Part shown: positions 7,384 through 17,061 of the stretch, one piece after another
How the letters are laid out: every line of letters starts with the position of its first letter
Position numbering within the stretch: position 1 is the stretch's first letter
Assembly: GCA_019163375.1 (NCBI GenBank)
Contig: JAFLKK010000002.1
Coordinates: 186,001-250,000, forward strand
DNA from: Paludibacter sp.
GTDB lineage: Bacteria > Bacteroidota > Bacteroidia > Bacteroidales > Paludibacteraceae
Length of the DNA: 64,000 bases
Direction of reading: 5' to 3'
Position numbers and translations under genes: made by a program
The notes under the pieces: model-generated
What the model was told of the DNA's origin: nothing
What the model saw: the letters and a program-made list of their open reading frames with translations, nothing else
The model's database searches: none

Positions 7384-9999
7384 ATGGAACTCGCTAGTAA
7401 GTACAATCCCACAGACATCGAATCGAAATGGTATCAATATTGGTTAGACAATGGTTTTTTTAGCTCAAAACCCGATGGTCGTGAGCCTTACACCATCGTC
7501 ATTCCACCACCCAATGTAACCGGTGTGTTGCATATGGGGCACATGTTGAACAATACCATTCAGGATATTTTGGTTCGTCGTGCACGTATGTTGGGAAAGA
7601 ATGCTTGTTGGGTTCCCGGAACCGACCATGCATCTATTGCTACTGAAGCGAAGGTAGTTGGAAAGCTGGCTGCCGAAGGTATTCAAAAAACAGACCTTAC
7701 GCGCGACGAGTTTTTGGAACATGCCTGGGAGTGGACACACAAACACGGCGGAATCATTCTTGAACAATTGAAGAAACTTGGTGCTTCGTGCGACTGGGAT
7801 CGTACGGCATTTACCATGGACGAAGCCCGTTCGGAAAGTGTCTTAAAAGTGTTTACTGATTTATTCGAGAAAGGACTTATTTACCGTGGAGTACGCATGG
7901 TCAACTGGGATCCGAAAGCTTTGACGGCTTTGTCGGACGAAGAAGTGATTTTTAAAGAACAACAAGGTAAGTTATTTTACCTGAAATATAAAATTGAAGG
8001 CGAGGATGGATTTGCAGTTGTTGCAACTACGCGTCCTGAAACGATTATGGGTGATACCGCTATGTGTATCAATCCAAACGATCCGAAGAATGCCCATTTG
8101 AAAGGTAAAAAGGTAATTGTACCATTGATTAACCGCGTTATTCCGGTTATAGAGGACGATTATGTGGATATTGAGTTCGGAACAGGTTGTTTGAAAGTAA
8201 CTCCGGCGCATGATGTAAATGACTATATGCTCGGTGAAAAATACAATTTGCCTTCTATTGATATTTTCAATGATAATGGAACATTGAACGAGAACGGTGC
8301 TCAATATGCCGATATGGATCGTTTCGATGTTCGTAAGCAAATTGAAAAAGACCTGGAAACTGCAGGATTGCTCGAAAAAACAGAGCCGTACACTAATAAA
8401 GTTGGGTTCTCTGAACGTACCGACGCTGTTATCGAACCAAAGCTATCGATGCAATGGTTTATGAAAATGGAAGAGTTGGCTAAACCTGCTCTGGATGCGG
8501 TAATGAATGATGACATCAAACTTTATCCTCCAAAATTTAAGAACACTTACCGTCACTGGATGGAAAATGTGAAGGACTGGTGTATTTCCCGTCAACTTTG
8601 GTGGGGACACCGCATACCGGCGTATTTTCTTCCTCAAGGAGGTTTTGTAGTGGCTTTGTCGAAAGAAGAAGCCTACGAAAAAGCATTGGCAATTGTCAAC
8701 TATCCGCTGACTATTGACGATCTTCGCCAGGATGAAGATTGTCTGGATACATGGTTTTCATCGTGGTTATGGCCTATTTCGGTTTTCGACGGCATCAACA
8801 ATCCTGAGAATGAAGAAATAAACTATTATTATCCAACGAATGATTTGGTGACAGGGCCTGATATATTGTTCTTCTGGGTTGCACGTATGATTATTGCCGG
8901 ATATGAATATAAAGGTGAAATGCCCTTCAAAAGGGTTTATCTAACCGGTATTGTGCGCGATAAATTAGGTCGTAAAATGTCGAAAACACTTGGTAATTCG
9001 CCCGATCCGCTTGACTTAATTGCAGATTTTGGTGCTGATGCAGTGCGTTTGGGTATGTTGCTTACTGCTCCTGCGGGAAATGATTTGCCTTACGATGACA
9101 GCCTTTGCGAACAAGGTCGTAACTTCAATAATAAAATCTGGAATGCTTTCCGTTTGGTAAAAGGATGGGAAGTGGCCGATATAGAACAACCGGAATCGGC
9201 TCGTATGGCCGTGAAATGGTTCGAGGCTCAACTGGGCAAAACACTACTCGAAATTGATGATTTGTTTGACAAATACCGTTTGTCGGAAGCTTTGATGGCA
9301 GTTTACAAACTGTTTTGGGATGAGTTTTCGTCGTGGTATTTGGAAATGGCAAAACCTGCCTACCAGCAACCCATAGACCGCATAACATACGAAGCAACAC
9401 TTGGTTTCTTCGATTCATTGCTGAAAGTGTTACACCCCTTTATGCCATTTATCACTGAAGAACTTTGGCAAGCACTGGAAGAACGCAAAGATGGCGAAAG
9501 TATCATGGTGGAATTACAACCAAAAGCTGTTGTTGCTGATGAAAAGTTGATAAACGAATTTGAATACGCGAAAGAAATCATTGCCGGAGTACGTACTATT
9601 CGTTTGCAAAAAAATATACCAAATAAAGAAAGCCTGAGCTTACAAGTAATTGGCGAACATAAAGTAGATTTCAATGCTGTAATTGCCAAGTTGGGTAATT
9701 TGGAAACGATTGAAACTGTTACCGACAAAGCAGCCGGATCTATTTCATTCCTTGTAGGTACAACCGAATTTTCCATCCCTATGGGAAGTTTGATCAATGT
9801 GGAAGAAGAAATTGCCAAAATGGAAGCTGATATTAAATATTACGAAGGCTTTATTGGTTCGGTAATGAAAAAACTGGGCAATGAAAAATTTGTAGCCAAT
9901 GCCAAACCCGAAGTGGTAGACGCAGAACGCAAGAAACAAGCTGATGCCGAAAGTAAAATTGCTTCGTTGAAAGAAGGAATTGAAGCGTTGAAGAAATAA
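7384..9999 (+). CDS. valS: Valyl-tRNA synthetase
   Basis: A class I aminoacyl-tRNA synthetase of about 871 residues. It has [15 protein letters not shown] (the HIGH motif, near residue 50), the CP1 editing domain with [15 protein letters not shown] near residue 215, [17 protein letters not shown] (the KMSKS loop, near residue 530), an anticodon-binding helical domain, and a C-terminal coiled-coil arm ([18 protein letters not shown] onward). It charges tRNA-Val and hydrolyses Thr-tRNA-Val. The frame has an ATG at 7375 and another at 7384; the latter gives MELASKYNP, which I recall as the usual start in relatives. Confidence 0.96.
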   Translation: MELASKYNPTDIESKWYQYWLDNGFFSSKPDGREPYTIVIPPPNVTGVLHMGHMLNNTIQDILVRRARMLGKNACWVPGTDHASIATEAKVVGKLAAEGIQKTDLTRDEFLEHAWEWTHKHGGIILEQLKKLGASCDWDRTAFTMDEARSESVLKVFTDLFEKGLIYRGVRMVNWDPKALTALSDEEVIFKEQQGKLFYLKYKIEGEDGFAVVATTRPETIMGDTAMCINPNDPKNAHLKGKKVIVPLINRVIPVIEDDYVDIEFGTGCLKVTPAHDVNDYMLGEKYNLPSIDIFNDNGTLNENGAQYADMDRFDVRKQIEKDLETAGLLEKTEPYTNKVGFSERTDAVIEPKLSMQWFMKMEELAKPALDAVMNDDIKLYPPKFKNTYRHWMENVKDWCISRQLWWGHRIPAYFLPQGGFVVALSKEEAYEKALAIVNYPLTIDDLRQDEDCLDTWFSSWLWPISVFDGINNPENEEINYYYPTNDLVTGPDILFFWVARMIIAGYEYKGEMPFKRVYLTGIVRDKLGRKMSKTLGNSPDPLDLIADFGADAVRLGMLLTAPAGNDLPYDDSLCEQGRNFNNKIWNAFRLVKGWEVADIEQPESARMAVKWFEAQLGKTLLEIDDLFDKYRLSEALMAVYKLFWDEFSSWYLEMAKPAYQQPIDRITYEATLGFFDSLLKVLHPFMPFITEELWQALEERKDGESIMVELQPKAVVADEKLINEFEYAKEIIAGVRTIRLQKNIPNKESLSLQVIGEHKVDFNAVIAKLGNLETIETVTDKAAGSISFLVGTTEFSIPMGSLINVEEEIAKMEADIKYYEGFIGSVMKKLGNEKFVANAKPEVVDAERKKQADAESKIASLKEGIEALKK

Positions 10000-10049
10000 A
10001 GGTTGACATCGAGCAGCGGCTATAAGCCGCTTGCCGGTTGATATAAAAA

Positions 10050-10102
10050 AATAAAGCCGTCACTTGTCTAACTATACAATGTTAGCAAGTGACGGCTTTA
10101 TT
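10050..10102 (+). terminator. Terminator of valS
   Basis: AATAAAGCCGTCACTTG pairs perfectly with CAAGTGACGGCTTTATT, with an inner CTAAC/GTTAG extension and a small loop, followed by T-rich sequence. A smaller hairpin (AGCGGCTATAAGCCGCT, about 10014-10030) precedes it. Confidence 0.9.
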
Positions 10103-10117
10103 TATAGATGAATTTTC

Positions 10118-10148
10118 TTGCCAGTTAAACCTTAATACTCTAACTTTG
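10118..10148 (+). promoter_or_regulatory. Promoter of the inositol-monophosphatase-family gene
   Basis: TTG at 10118-10120, a 20-base spacer and TAACTTTG at 10141-10148 match the Bacteroidota -33/-7 pattern. The start codon follows at 10174. Confidence 0.75.
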
Positions 10149-10173
10149 CATTTATTCCTAAAAAGATAAAATT

Positions 10174-10962
10174 ATGACACCTAGCTACAAAGAACTTTGT
10201 CAATTTGTGTGTGACGTAGCCCGATCTACTGGAAAATTTATGGCAGAAGAGCGGACTTGTTTTGATGTTTCGAGAATTGAAACGAAGGGCTTGCACGATT
10301 TGGTGAGTTACGTTGACAAAGAATCGGAGAAACGGATTATTTCAGCATTGCAGATTGTTTTACCCGAATCGGGCTTTATTGCCGAAGAAGGCACCAGCGA
10401 TAAACATGGAGAACGCTTTAACTGGGTGATTGATCCTTTGGACGGAACGACGAACTATATTCAGGGTGTTCCGATTTATGCTGTCAGTATTGGTTTGTTG
10501 GATGGTGACGAATTGGTGATGGGTGTGGTGTACGAGGTGGGACGTAATGAGTGTTTTTATGCGTGGAAAGATGGTGGTGCTTATCTGAACGGTCGCCCCA
10601 TTCGTGTTTCCGATCGTGGCGATATTCACGATGCATTGTTGGCAACCGGTTTCCCTTACAATGATTTCAGTAAATTAGACGATTATATGGAGGTCTTGAA
10701 GTGGACTATGACGAATGCCCGTGGCGTGCGCCGGTTGGGTTCCGCTGCTACCGATCTGGCGTATGTGGCCTGTGGACGATTCGATGCTTTCTGGGAGTAC
10801 GATCTCAAACCCTGGGATGTGGCTGCCGGAGCAGTTATCGTAAAAGAAGCCGGTGGTGTGGTGACCGATTATAAAGGAGGTGATGACTATTTGTTTGGAA
10901 AGGAAATAGTCGCTGGAAATGGATTGTTGAATGAAATGATTCTTGCAAAACTTACCCCCTAA
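10174..10962 (+). CDS. Inositol-monophosphatase family protein
   Basis: A 262-residue Mg-dependent phosphatase of the IMPase/SuhB/CysQ superfamily. Metal-site motifs are present: FIAEEGTS near residue 68, DPLDGTTNY near residue 88, and WDVAAGAVIVKEAGGVVTDY near residue 217. Family members remove phosphate from myo-inositol 1-phosphate, related sugar phosphates or 3'-phosphoadenosine phosphates. The sequence is closer to the inositol-phosphatase (SuhB) type than to CysQ, but the substrate is not certain. It has its own promoter, and valS ends upstream at a strong terminator. Confidence 0.9.
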   Translation: MTPSYKELCQFVCDVARSTGKFMAEERTCFDVSRIETKGLHDLVSYVDKESEKRIISALQIVLPESGFIAEEGTSDKHGERFNWVIDPLDGTTNYIQGVPIYAVSIGLLDGDELVMGVVYEVGRNECFYAWKDGGAYLNGRPIRVSDRGDIHDALLATGFPYNDFSKLDDYMEVLKWTMTNARGVRRLGSAATDLAYVACGRFDAFWEYDLKPWDVAAGAVIVKEAGGVVTDYKGGDDYLFGKEIVAGNGLLNEMILAKLTP

Positions 10963-11085
10963 TCAGTCAGCTGACGGAGAACTGGGATAGTACTGTTTTC
11001 TATAAAAGTATATTTTTAAAACACTTCAATAACTATACTAACATCTCTTGTTCCCCTTTAGGGGCTAGGGGTTATTTTTACAATT

Positions 11086-11634
11086 ATGCTAATCAACGAA
11101 AGAGATACACGTCGCGAACGCTTGCTGCAAGTAGCTGATGAAATGATGACGGCTGCCCGTACAGCGCCAAAAGGAAAGGGTTTTGATATTATCGAAGTGG
11201 CGCTAGTTACCGACGAGACGATTGCGCAACTCTCGGAAGCAATGCTCGAATATAGCAAGAAAACTGGATTGAAATTCATAACCCGCGACGCAGAAAATAT
11301 ACTTTTTGCTGAAGCTATTGTGCTAATTGGGACAAAACAAAAAACGCACAGTCTGAATTGTGGATATTGTGGCTTCGATACCTGTGCTGCTAAAAATGAA
11401 TTTCCTGATATTCCCTGTTCGCTGAACACGGTTGATGTGGGCATTGCCATTGGTTCGGCTTGTTCTGTAGCTGCCGACCGTAGGGTGGATAGTAGGGTTA
11501 TGTTTTCGGTAGGAAGAGTCGCATTGGAGCTAGATATGCTCCCGGGCTGCAATAATATCTACGGTATCCCTATTAGTTGTTCGTCAAAGAGTCCGTTCTT
11601 CGATAGGATTTCTAAAACACCTCCTGTAAAATAA
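11086..11634 (+). CDS. DUF2148 domain protein with Cys cluster
   Basis: A 182-residue protein of the DUF2148 family, often annotated as ferredoxin-domain-containing. It starts MLINERDTRRERLLQVADEMMTAARTAPKGKG. The conserved Cys-rich stretch is CGYCGFDTC near residue 90, then PCSLNTVDVGIAIGSACS, which could bind an Fe-S cluster. No catalytic activity has been assigned that I know of. The MFS gene starts about 40 bases downstream on the same strand, so the two may be co-transcribed. A CCCCTTTAGGGG-type hairpin sits just upstream at about 11053-11065. Confidence 0.8.
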   Translation: MLINERDTRRERLLQVADEMMTAARTAPKGKGFDIIEVALVTDETIAQLSEAMLEYSKKTGLKFITRDAENILFAEAIVLIGTKQKTHSLNCGYCGFDTCAAKNEFPDIPCSLNTVDVGIAIGSACSVAADRRVDSRVMFSVGRVALELDMLPGCNNIYGIPISCSSKSPFFDRISKTPPVK

Positions 11635-11674
11635 TCACTTTCCACTTTTATTTTCTATATTTATAATTGTGGAA

Positions 11675-12901
11675 ATGGTAAACGATATTCACATGACCAA
11701 CCCCAAAGATAAACTATGGACGCAAAGTTTTATAAGTGCGTGTATAGGTAATTTCTTGCTCTTTTTTGCCTTTTATTTATTGGTGCCCATTTTTCCACTT
11801 TATTTGATTGAGCAGTTTCAAACTTCAAAGTCGTTGGTGGGTGTGATCCTCTCCAGTTATACGTTGGCAGCTTTGTTGATTCGTCCGTTTGCTGGTTTTG
11901 TGCTCGATATGGTCTATCGGAAGCCTATCTATCTGATTGCCTACCTGCTGTTTGTTCTTACTTTTGTGGGGTACCCACTCGCCAATCTGATAGGTGTGTT
12001 TTTGTTTTTTCGTATTCTGCATGGCTTTACTTTTGGCTTTGTGACCACTGCCGGCAATAGTTTAATAGTGGACATTATGCCTGCTTCGCGAAGAGGTGAG
12101 GGCTTAGGCTATTTCGGCGTGGCTAATAATCTGGCGATGGCCATCGGTCCCATGACCAGTCTGTTGATGCGCGATTATTATAGCTTCGATGTGATTTTTT
12201 ACACCGCTATTGGTAGTGGATTGCTTGGTTTTTTGGTTGCTATTACCATAAAATCTAAAAATATGTCCGACCGAACGGTCAAACAGCCAATAGCGTTCGA
12301 CCGTTTCTTCTTACTCAAAGGCTTTAATGCCGGTTGGAGCTTGCTGCTGATGGGTGTTCCCTACGGAATGGTAGTGACTTACATCGCTATTTATGGCAAA
12401 GAGTTGGGTATTCGTAGTGGAGTGGGCATTTTCTTTTCGCTGATGTCAGTCGGGCTTATCTTTTCGCGCTTGATTGGCGGTAAGATGGTAGACAGGGGGC
12501 AGTTGGTGAAGGTGGTTTCATACGGTACATTCTTTTGCTTGCTAGGCTTTCTAGCTTTAGCAGCTTTAAACAAGATAGAACATTATAACTCAAGCATGGT
12601 GGTGGGACTGTTTTATGTAATCGCGTTGGTTTTAGGCGTTGGATACGGATTGATTTTTCCGGCTTACAATACTTTGTTTGTCAATCTGGCTCCCAATAAT
12701 CGTCGGGCTACAGCAAGTTCCACGTATATGACGAGTTGGGATATTGGCGTTGGAATTGGATTGGTGTTGGGTGGTCGGTTGGCCGATGCAAGAGGAGGCT
12801 TGCCGTTGGCTTATTTGGTTGGAGCCTTTGCTGTGGCTTTTTCACTCATATTTTTTATGCGCATAGCGGGACCGCATTTTGAACGAAACAAACTGAGATA
12901 A
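11675..12901 (+). CDS. MFS transporter
   Basis: About 408 residues with twelve predicted hydrophobic helices. The loop after the second helix carries RPFAGFVLDMVYRKPIY, an MFS motif A variant, and the second half repeats it as SRLIGGKMVDRGQLVK. ANNLAMAIGPMTSLLM lies in the fifth-helix region. It belongs to the drug/proton antiporter or sugar-efflux-like MFS groups; the substrate is unknown. The frame also has a GTG at 11669 and an ATG at 11693; 11675 is chosen as the first ATG. It converges with the GGGP-synthase-like gene, 8 bases from its end. Confidence 0.88.
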   Translation: MVNDIHMTNPKDKLWTQSFISACIGNFLLFFAFYLLVPIFPLYLIEQFQTSKSLVGVILSSYTLAALLIRPFAGFVLDMVYRKPIYLIAYLLFVLTFVGYPLANLIGVFLFFRILHGFTFGFVTTAGNSLIVDIMPASRRGEGLGYFGVANNLAMAIGPMTSLLMRDYYSFDVIFYTAIGSGLLGFLVAITIKSKNMSDRTVKQPIAFDRFFLLKGFNAGWSLLLMGVPYGMVVTYIAIYGKELGIRSGVGIFFSLMSVGLIFSRLIGGKMVDRGQLVKVVSYGTFFCLLGFLALAALNKIEHYNSSMVVGLFYVIALVLGVGYGLIFPAYNTLFVNLAPNNRRATASSTYMTSWDIGVGIGLVLGGRLADARGGLPLAYLVGAFAVAFSLIFFMRIAGPHFERNKLR

Positions 12902-12909
12902 TACTCGCA

Positions 12910-13659
12910 TTATTCCTGTTCGTTGTACATGCGAGCGCATTCAACAAATTGAGCAATCTTATTCATTTCGGTTTCGAACAGATTGCCGATAACTACCAAA
13001 TCGGCTCCCGCGTCGAATGCAGCCGTCATTTGCTCCGTTGTTTTTATTCCACCACCTACTATTAGCGGAAGCGATAATCCCATGCTCACATGTTCAATAA
13101 CTTCTACCGGAACGGCTGTGTTAGCACCGCTACCGGCTTCCAGGTACACTAATCTCATACCCAACAATTCACCTGCAACTGCTGTAGAAAGGACAATGTC
13201 TTTTTTATCGTTTGGAATCGGACGCGTATTGCTGATATATTCTACAGAACTTGGTTTTCCACCGTCGATAAGAATGTAAGCCGTTGGAATGGCCTCGATA
13301 CCGGATTTCTTAATTGCCACCGAGGATGTGATGTGCTGACCAATCATAAATTCGGCATTTCTACCCGAAAGCAAGGATAAATACAATATTGCATCAGCTT
13401 TGGTCGAAAACTGAGAAGCATTGCCCGGAAACTGTACGATAGTGGTTTTCGTTTCCTCCCGAAGTAAGTCGATAAATAAATCGGAAGAAGATAGTGTATG
13501 ACTTCCACCTACAAAAATAAAATCGGGAACACTGGTTTTTAATACGGAAATAGTGGCAGCCAACACTCCTCCTGAACATTTATCAGGATCCAACAATACA
13601 GCTATCATTTTTCGATTAGCCTCTCTTTTCAGGAGTATTTTTCTGTAAGTACTTCTCAT
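12910..13659 (-). CDS. Geranylgeranylglyceryl/heptaprenylglyceryl phosphate synthase family protein
   Basis: A 249-residue TIM-barrel protein of the GGGP synthase/PcrB family. It has MIAVLLDPDKC at the first strand, FIFVGGSHTL, TTIVQFPGNASQFS, YLEAGSGANTAVPVEVI (substrate phosphate region), PLIVGGGIKTTEQM and AGADLVVIGNLFE (phosphate-binding loops). The family joins a polyprenyl diphosphate to glycerol 1-phosphate, the first ether-lipid step in archaea; bacterial members exist in Bacteroidota and Firmicutes. An in-frame ATG at 13683 would overlap the upstream PPTase gene; the ATG at 13659 avoids this and starts 11 bases after its end. The product in this organism is unknown. Confidence 0.88.
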   Translation of the reverse strand: MRSTYRKILLKREANRKMIAVLLDPDKCSGGVLAATISVLKTSVPDFIFVGGSHTLSSSDLFIDLLREETKTTIVQFPGNASQFSTKADAILYLSLLSGRNAEFMIGQHITSSVAIKKSGIEAIPTAYILIDGGKPSSVEYISNTRPIPNDKKDIVLSTAVAGELLGMRLVYLEAGSGANTAVPVEVIEHVSMGLSLPLIVGGGIKTTEQMTAAFDAGADLVVIGNLFETEMNKIAQFVECARMYNEQE

Positions 13660-13670
13660 TTTAATCGTTT

Positions 13671-14303
13671 TTAGGCAATGCAATACACCAAAGTATAGGC
13701 TGCAGTTTGAGTATATGTAAGTTGGTAGACTGTATTTGTTGTAATGTGCTGTGCTGTAATTCGTCCATCTTTTTGAACTTCAAAAGGCAATAGTCGTAAT
13801 TGATTTGCAAAGTCAACAGCTTCCTTCCCAATGATTTTGTACAATGCTTCCTTTGCCGACCAGGCAATTTGAAGTTGTTTTATGTCCTTTCCGTCCGAAA
13901 GCTCAGCTTGTTCTGTCTCGCTCAAAAAGCGCTTATACACCTTTTGTATTTTATCAGTCGGACATTCAATGTCAATGCCAACATACTTTGTGGGATGAAT
14001 CATTACTGCCATCCAGTTGCCACTGTGCGAAAGGCTTATGTGGTAACTTCCGTTATTTAAATAAGGCTTGCCATCAGCAGTATATTGCACATTGGTTTCT
14101 TTTCCCAGCAAAATTTTCAGTAACCACCTCGTTCCAAGAAATTCAAGTTTTCGTTTATCCGAATTGATTTTCTCAAAGTCGACTGCAAATAGTGTGAAGT
14201 TCTCAAAACCGGAAACTAATTCATCAATACTTTGGGTTATCTCCCATACTAATAACTTAGCATCGTCTATTGTAACTATGTTTTTAGTAGTTGGTAATGA
14301 CAT
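13671..14303 (-). CDS. 4'-phosphopantetheinyl transferase superfamily protein
   Basis: A 210-residue Sfp-type transferase. The Mg/CoA-binding motif VGIDIECP lies near residue 110, and WSAKEALYKIIGK near residue 148 is the second signature with the catalytic Glu and Lys. YHISLSHSGNWMAVM is the upstream substrate-loop motif. It moves phosphopantetheine from CoA onto carrier proteins. It lies between gldD and the GGGP-synthase-like gene, all on the minus strand with short spacers, suggesting one operon. Which acyl or peptidyl carrier protein it serves is not shown. Confidence 0.92.
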   Translation of the reverse strand: MSLPTTKNIVTIDDAKLLVWEITQSIDELVSGFENFTLFAVDFEKINSDKRKLEFLGTRWLLKILLGKETNVQYTADGKPYLNNGSYHISLSHSGNWMAVMIHPTKYVGIDIECPTDKIQKVYKRFLSETEQAELSDGKDIKQLQIAWSAKEALYKIIGKEAVDFANQLRLLPFEVQKDGRITAQHITTNTVYQLTYTQTAAYTLVYCIA

Positions 14304-14325
14304 GTTTAGTCTTTGGTTTGAACAA

Positions 14326-14907
14326 TTATTTTTTCCACTCTAAACTTTCCATTATTCTGATCACGTCTTCGCGAATATATTCAGCCATTGGTGCAATAGA
14401 GTCTTTGTTAGGTACATTGTTGAAGTAAAGTGCCCCACGGAAAAAGTGTTTAGTACTGTCGGTCAATACAAACTGAACCGACGAAGCTGTATTTCCCTTT
14501 AGGTCGTATAAAATACCATGTACATTTTTTTCGGGGTGACTGAAAACTCTTTCGCCGATACCGTCGGCACGTACACTGTGTCGGTACACAATTTTTCGCG
14601 TGTCTTCAAGTAGATTGAACAAGTTGCCATTGACAGCTTTGTAGCTACAATAAATGTTTGCATTTAAATGAGGGTAATAAATATCCACCCAGAATTTTTC
14701 TTTACTGTTGTTGTGCGTCACCAATCGTGCATTTGCCGGTAAATCAAATCGATAGGGTAGGCCCAAAGTGTCGATAGTTCTGTAGCTGTGTTTTGGCAAA
14801 TCTACTCTGAAATAGCCGTAAGGGCGCGGATAATAGGTTTTCCCACACGATCCTGTGAGCATTATTGTAAATAGAATGGCGAGTATTTTAAAGGAGCGAA
14901 TAGACAT
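14326..14907 (-). CDS. gldD: Gliding-motility lipoprotein GldD
   Basis: A 193-residue lipoprotein. The signal peptide ends in a lipobox with Cys21 (MLTGSCGKTYYPRPYGYFRV), and the body contains the PRPYGYFRVDLP start typical of GldD. In Flavobacterium, GldD is needed for gliding and type IX secretion, and it is present in many non-gliding Bacteroidota. gldE lies 59 bases upstream on the same strand, the conserved E-D order. It probably sits on the periplasmic face of a membrane. Assignment rests on sequence resemblance plus this pairing. Confidence 0.9.
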   Translation of the reverse strand: MSIRSFKILAILFTIMLTGSCGKTYYPRPYGYFRVDLPKHSYRTIDTLGLPYRFDLPANARLVTHNNSKEKFWVDIYYPHLNANIYCSYKAVNGNLFNLLEDTRKIVYRHSVRADGIGERVFSHPEKNVHGILYDLKGNTASSVQFVLTDSTKHFFRGALYFNNVPNKDSIAPMAEYIREDVIRIMESLEWKK

Positions 14908-14966
14908 TTTTCAAGAAAATTACAGAAGTAAAAACCGGGTTGTGAGGAATAAAGTAAAAGTCAGCA

Positions 14967-16301
14967 TTAAGCGTTTTGTTTGGTGAAATCATCTTTGATA
15001 TACAATTTTACCTTTTTTATGCGACGATTATCGGCTGCCACAATTTCGAAAACATACCTGCCATAGTCAATTCGTTCATTCTTAGCCGGAATGTCGCCTT
15101 TTAATTCCAAAATCAAGCCCGCAAGTGTTTCTACCTCTTCGGTTACTTTTATAAAATCATTTTCTTCTATTTCAGCAATTTTGAAAAAATCGTTCAATTG
15201 AATTTTTGCTTCGAAAATAAAGGTATGATTGTCTATTTTTGTAAAAAGAATTTCCTCATCATCGTATTCATCACTGATGTCTCCAACTATTTCTTCCAAA
15301 ATATCTTCCAATGTAATCAATCCCGAAGTTCCTCCATATTCATCCACCACAAAGGCTAAGTGAATTTTATTTTCCTGAAACTCGCTGAGCAGATCGTCAA
15401 TTTTTTTTGTTTCAGGCACATAATAAGCAGGGCGAACTAATGTTTGCCATCTGAAATTAGTCGGTTTGTCCAAATGAGGTAACAAGTCTTTGCTGTAAAT
15501 AAGACCTTTAATATTGTCGCGAGTGTTGGCGTAAACCGGAATACGAGAATACCCCGATTGAATGATTACATCCAGTAACTGTTTGTAATTCATTTTGATA
15601 TCCACGTCTACCATATCCACACGTGAAGTCATAATGTCTACCACCTGAATATTTCCAAACTTGATAATGCCTTCCAGAATCTCAGTATCTTCGTCTTTGA
15701 TATTCGAAGTAAGTTCCAATGCATGCGATAATTCATCCATCGAAATATTCGATTTGTTGTGCTTTGCCAATCGGTTGTTGACAATGGAGGTGGAGTTCAC
15801 CAACAATGTTACGAAGGGACCAAACATGCTTTCGAGAGCCGATAGGAATGAAACAGTATTTAGTGCTGTTTTTTTTGCAAACTGAGTGGCGTACACTTTG
15901 GGTGTTATTTCGCCAAACAGCAAGAGTAAAAAAGTAATGCCTATGGCTTCGAATATAAATCCAAGAAATGGAGCACTTTCGAAATTGAATACAGAAGAAG
16001 TAAAATTTGTCAATAAAAGGATGGCGCCTACATTAACAAAATTATTACCAATAAGGATGGTTGCTAATAGTCTTTGCGGGCTTTTGAGTAAGCGAAGGAT
16101 GTTCCGTTCCGCTTTGTTTTCAGATTCCTCCAGACCATTCAACGTTTGTGGGTCGAGTGAGAAAAACGCAACTTCGGAAGCTGAAATTATAGCCGAACAG
16201 GCTAATAATAACATGCTGCAGATGAGTGAAATAATAGCCGATATAGTAATAGGATAAACGGTCACCCCTGCCAAAGCGGAATTTAATAGGTCTGTTTCCA
16301 A
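14967..16301 (-). CDS. gldE: GldE, HlyC/CorC-type CNNM protein
   Basis: A 444-residue protein with an N-terminal membrane region of about four helices (CNNM/DUF21 type, residues about 1-200), a CBS-domain pair at about residues 215-340 (IMTSRVDMVDVDIKMN; FVVDEYGGTSGLITLEDILEEIVGDI), and a C-terminal CorC/HlyC transporter-associated domain. Family relatives move or sense Mg/Co ions; GldE in Flavobacterium supports gliding and partly compensates for GldD. It heads the gldE-gldD-PPTase-GGGPS run. A -7 element on the minus strand (16355-16362) lies 54 bases upstream. Confidence 0.9.
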   Translation of the reverse strand: METDLLNSALAGVTVYPITISAIISLICSMLLLACSAIISASEVAFFSLDPQTLNGLEESENKAERNILRLLKSPQRLLATILIGNNFVNVGAILLLTNFTSSVFNFESAPFLGFIFEAIGITFLLLLFGEITPKVYATQFAKKTALNTVSFLSALESMFGPFVTLLVNSTSIVNNRLAKHNKSNISMDELSHALELTSNIKDEDTEILEGIIKFGNIQVVDIMTSRVDMVDVDIKMNYKQLLDVIIQSGYSRIPVYANTRDNIKGLIYSKDLLPHLDKPTNFRWQTLVRPAYYVPETKKIDDLLSEFQENKIHLAFVVDEYGGTSGLITLEDILEEIVGDISDEYDDEEILFTKIDNHTFIFEAKIQLNDFFKIAEIEENDFIKVTEEVETLAGLILELKGDIPAKNERIDYGRYVFEIVAADNRRIKKVKLYIKDDFTKQNA

Positions 16302-16354
16302 TGAAATATCTGTTTGAATAAATTGTAAACCTTGTGAAAATTAATTCTTTAGTG

Positions 16355-16362
16355 CAAAAGTA
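16355..16362 (-). promoter_or_regulatory. -7 element of the gldE operon
   Basis: The minus strand reads TACTTTTG, matching TAnnTTTG, 54 bases ahead of gldE. No convincing -33 element. Confidence 0.5.
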
Positions 16363-16493
16363 ATGAATTTTTCTTTGAAATGAAAGGAATACTTAAGGAA
16401 TAATTGACGATAGTAATACGCACGAAGATATAAACTGAAACTGTTTGAACTACAGTTCCATGTTTATAACTCCAATATATGCATCCTTAATTT

Positions 16494-16877
16494 TTACTTC
16501 GTTTTTACCGAAACAATGCTATCCACCACAAACTTATTGACACCGCGCCAAGGAAGCACCCCCAGATATTCTTTGTAATGAAGTTCGATTACTTTTCCAC
16601 TGCATCTCATCAGCGAATCTGCTACCACTTTGTCATCTACCGAAAAAACGAACTCGTATGACTGAATTGCTCCGGCCGTTTGTGCCCGAAATCCTGTCTG
16701 AATCATTTTACCTTCGTAAGTTTTGAAAACATAGCCTTTATGCACTAAGTAGTTTAGTTCACCGGCTTTTACACCTTCGCCAAATACAAAATAATAGTTG
16801 AAATATATCCAACAACCGAACACAATAGTAACGACAAGTGTTCCAATTCCAAGAGCCTTCTTTAATTTGGGATTCAT
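16494..16877 (-). CDS. Conserved hypothetical protein with one N-terminal membrane anchor
   Basis: A 127-residue protein starting MNPKLKKALGIGTLVVTIVFG. One hydrophobic helix (residues about 8-28) is followed by an extracytoplasmic domain of about 95 residues rich in beta-prone sequence, ending FVVDSIVSVKTK. Similar short proteins are common in Bacteroidales and have sometimes been mislabelled as 6-phosphogluconate dehydrogenase; nothing here supports that enzyme. An in-frame ATG at 16907 lies at the -7 element itself (16905-16912), so the later start is preferred. Function unknown. Confidence 0.75.
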   Translation of the reverse strand: MNPKLKKALGIGTLVVTIVFGCWIYFNYYFVFGEGVKAGELNYLVHKGYVFKTYEGKMIQTGFRAQTAGAIQSYEFVFSVDDKVVADSLMRCSGKVIELHYKEYLGVLPWRGVNKFVVDSIVSVKTK

Positions 16878-16904
16878 AATTATATAAAAGTTTGATTTCA
16901 AACA

Positions 16905-16912
16905 CAAATATA
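16905..16912 (-). promoter_or_regulatory. -7 element of the small membrane protein gene
   Basis: The minus strand reads TATATTTG, a full TAnnTTTG match, 27 bases ahead of the ATG at 16877. Confidence 0.5.
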
Positions 16913-17061
16913 GAGTATTTTTTTTGTTTTAGGGGAAATAAAGTAAAGAAAGAAACTACTGACTCATAAAATTAGCTATCTTTACAAAGCTAATGATGTA
17001 GCATCTCACCTGCGTGGGTTTTATTTTCAAGCAATTGTAAATCAATTAAATATAGTGTATT

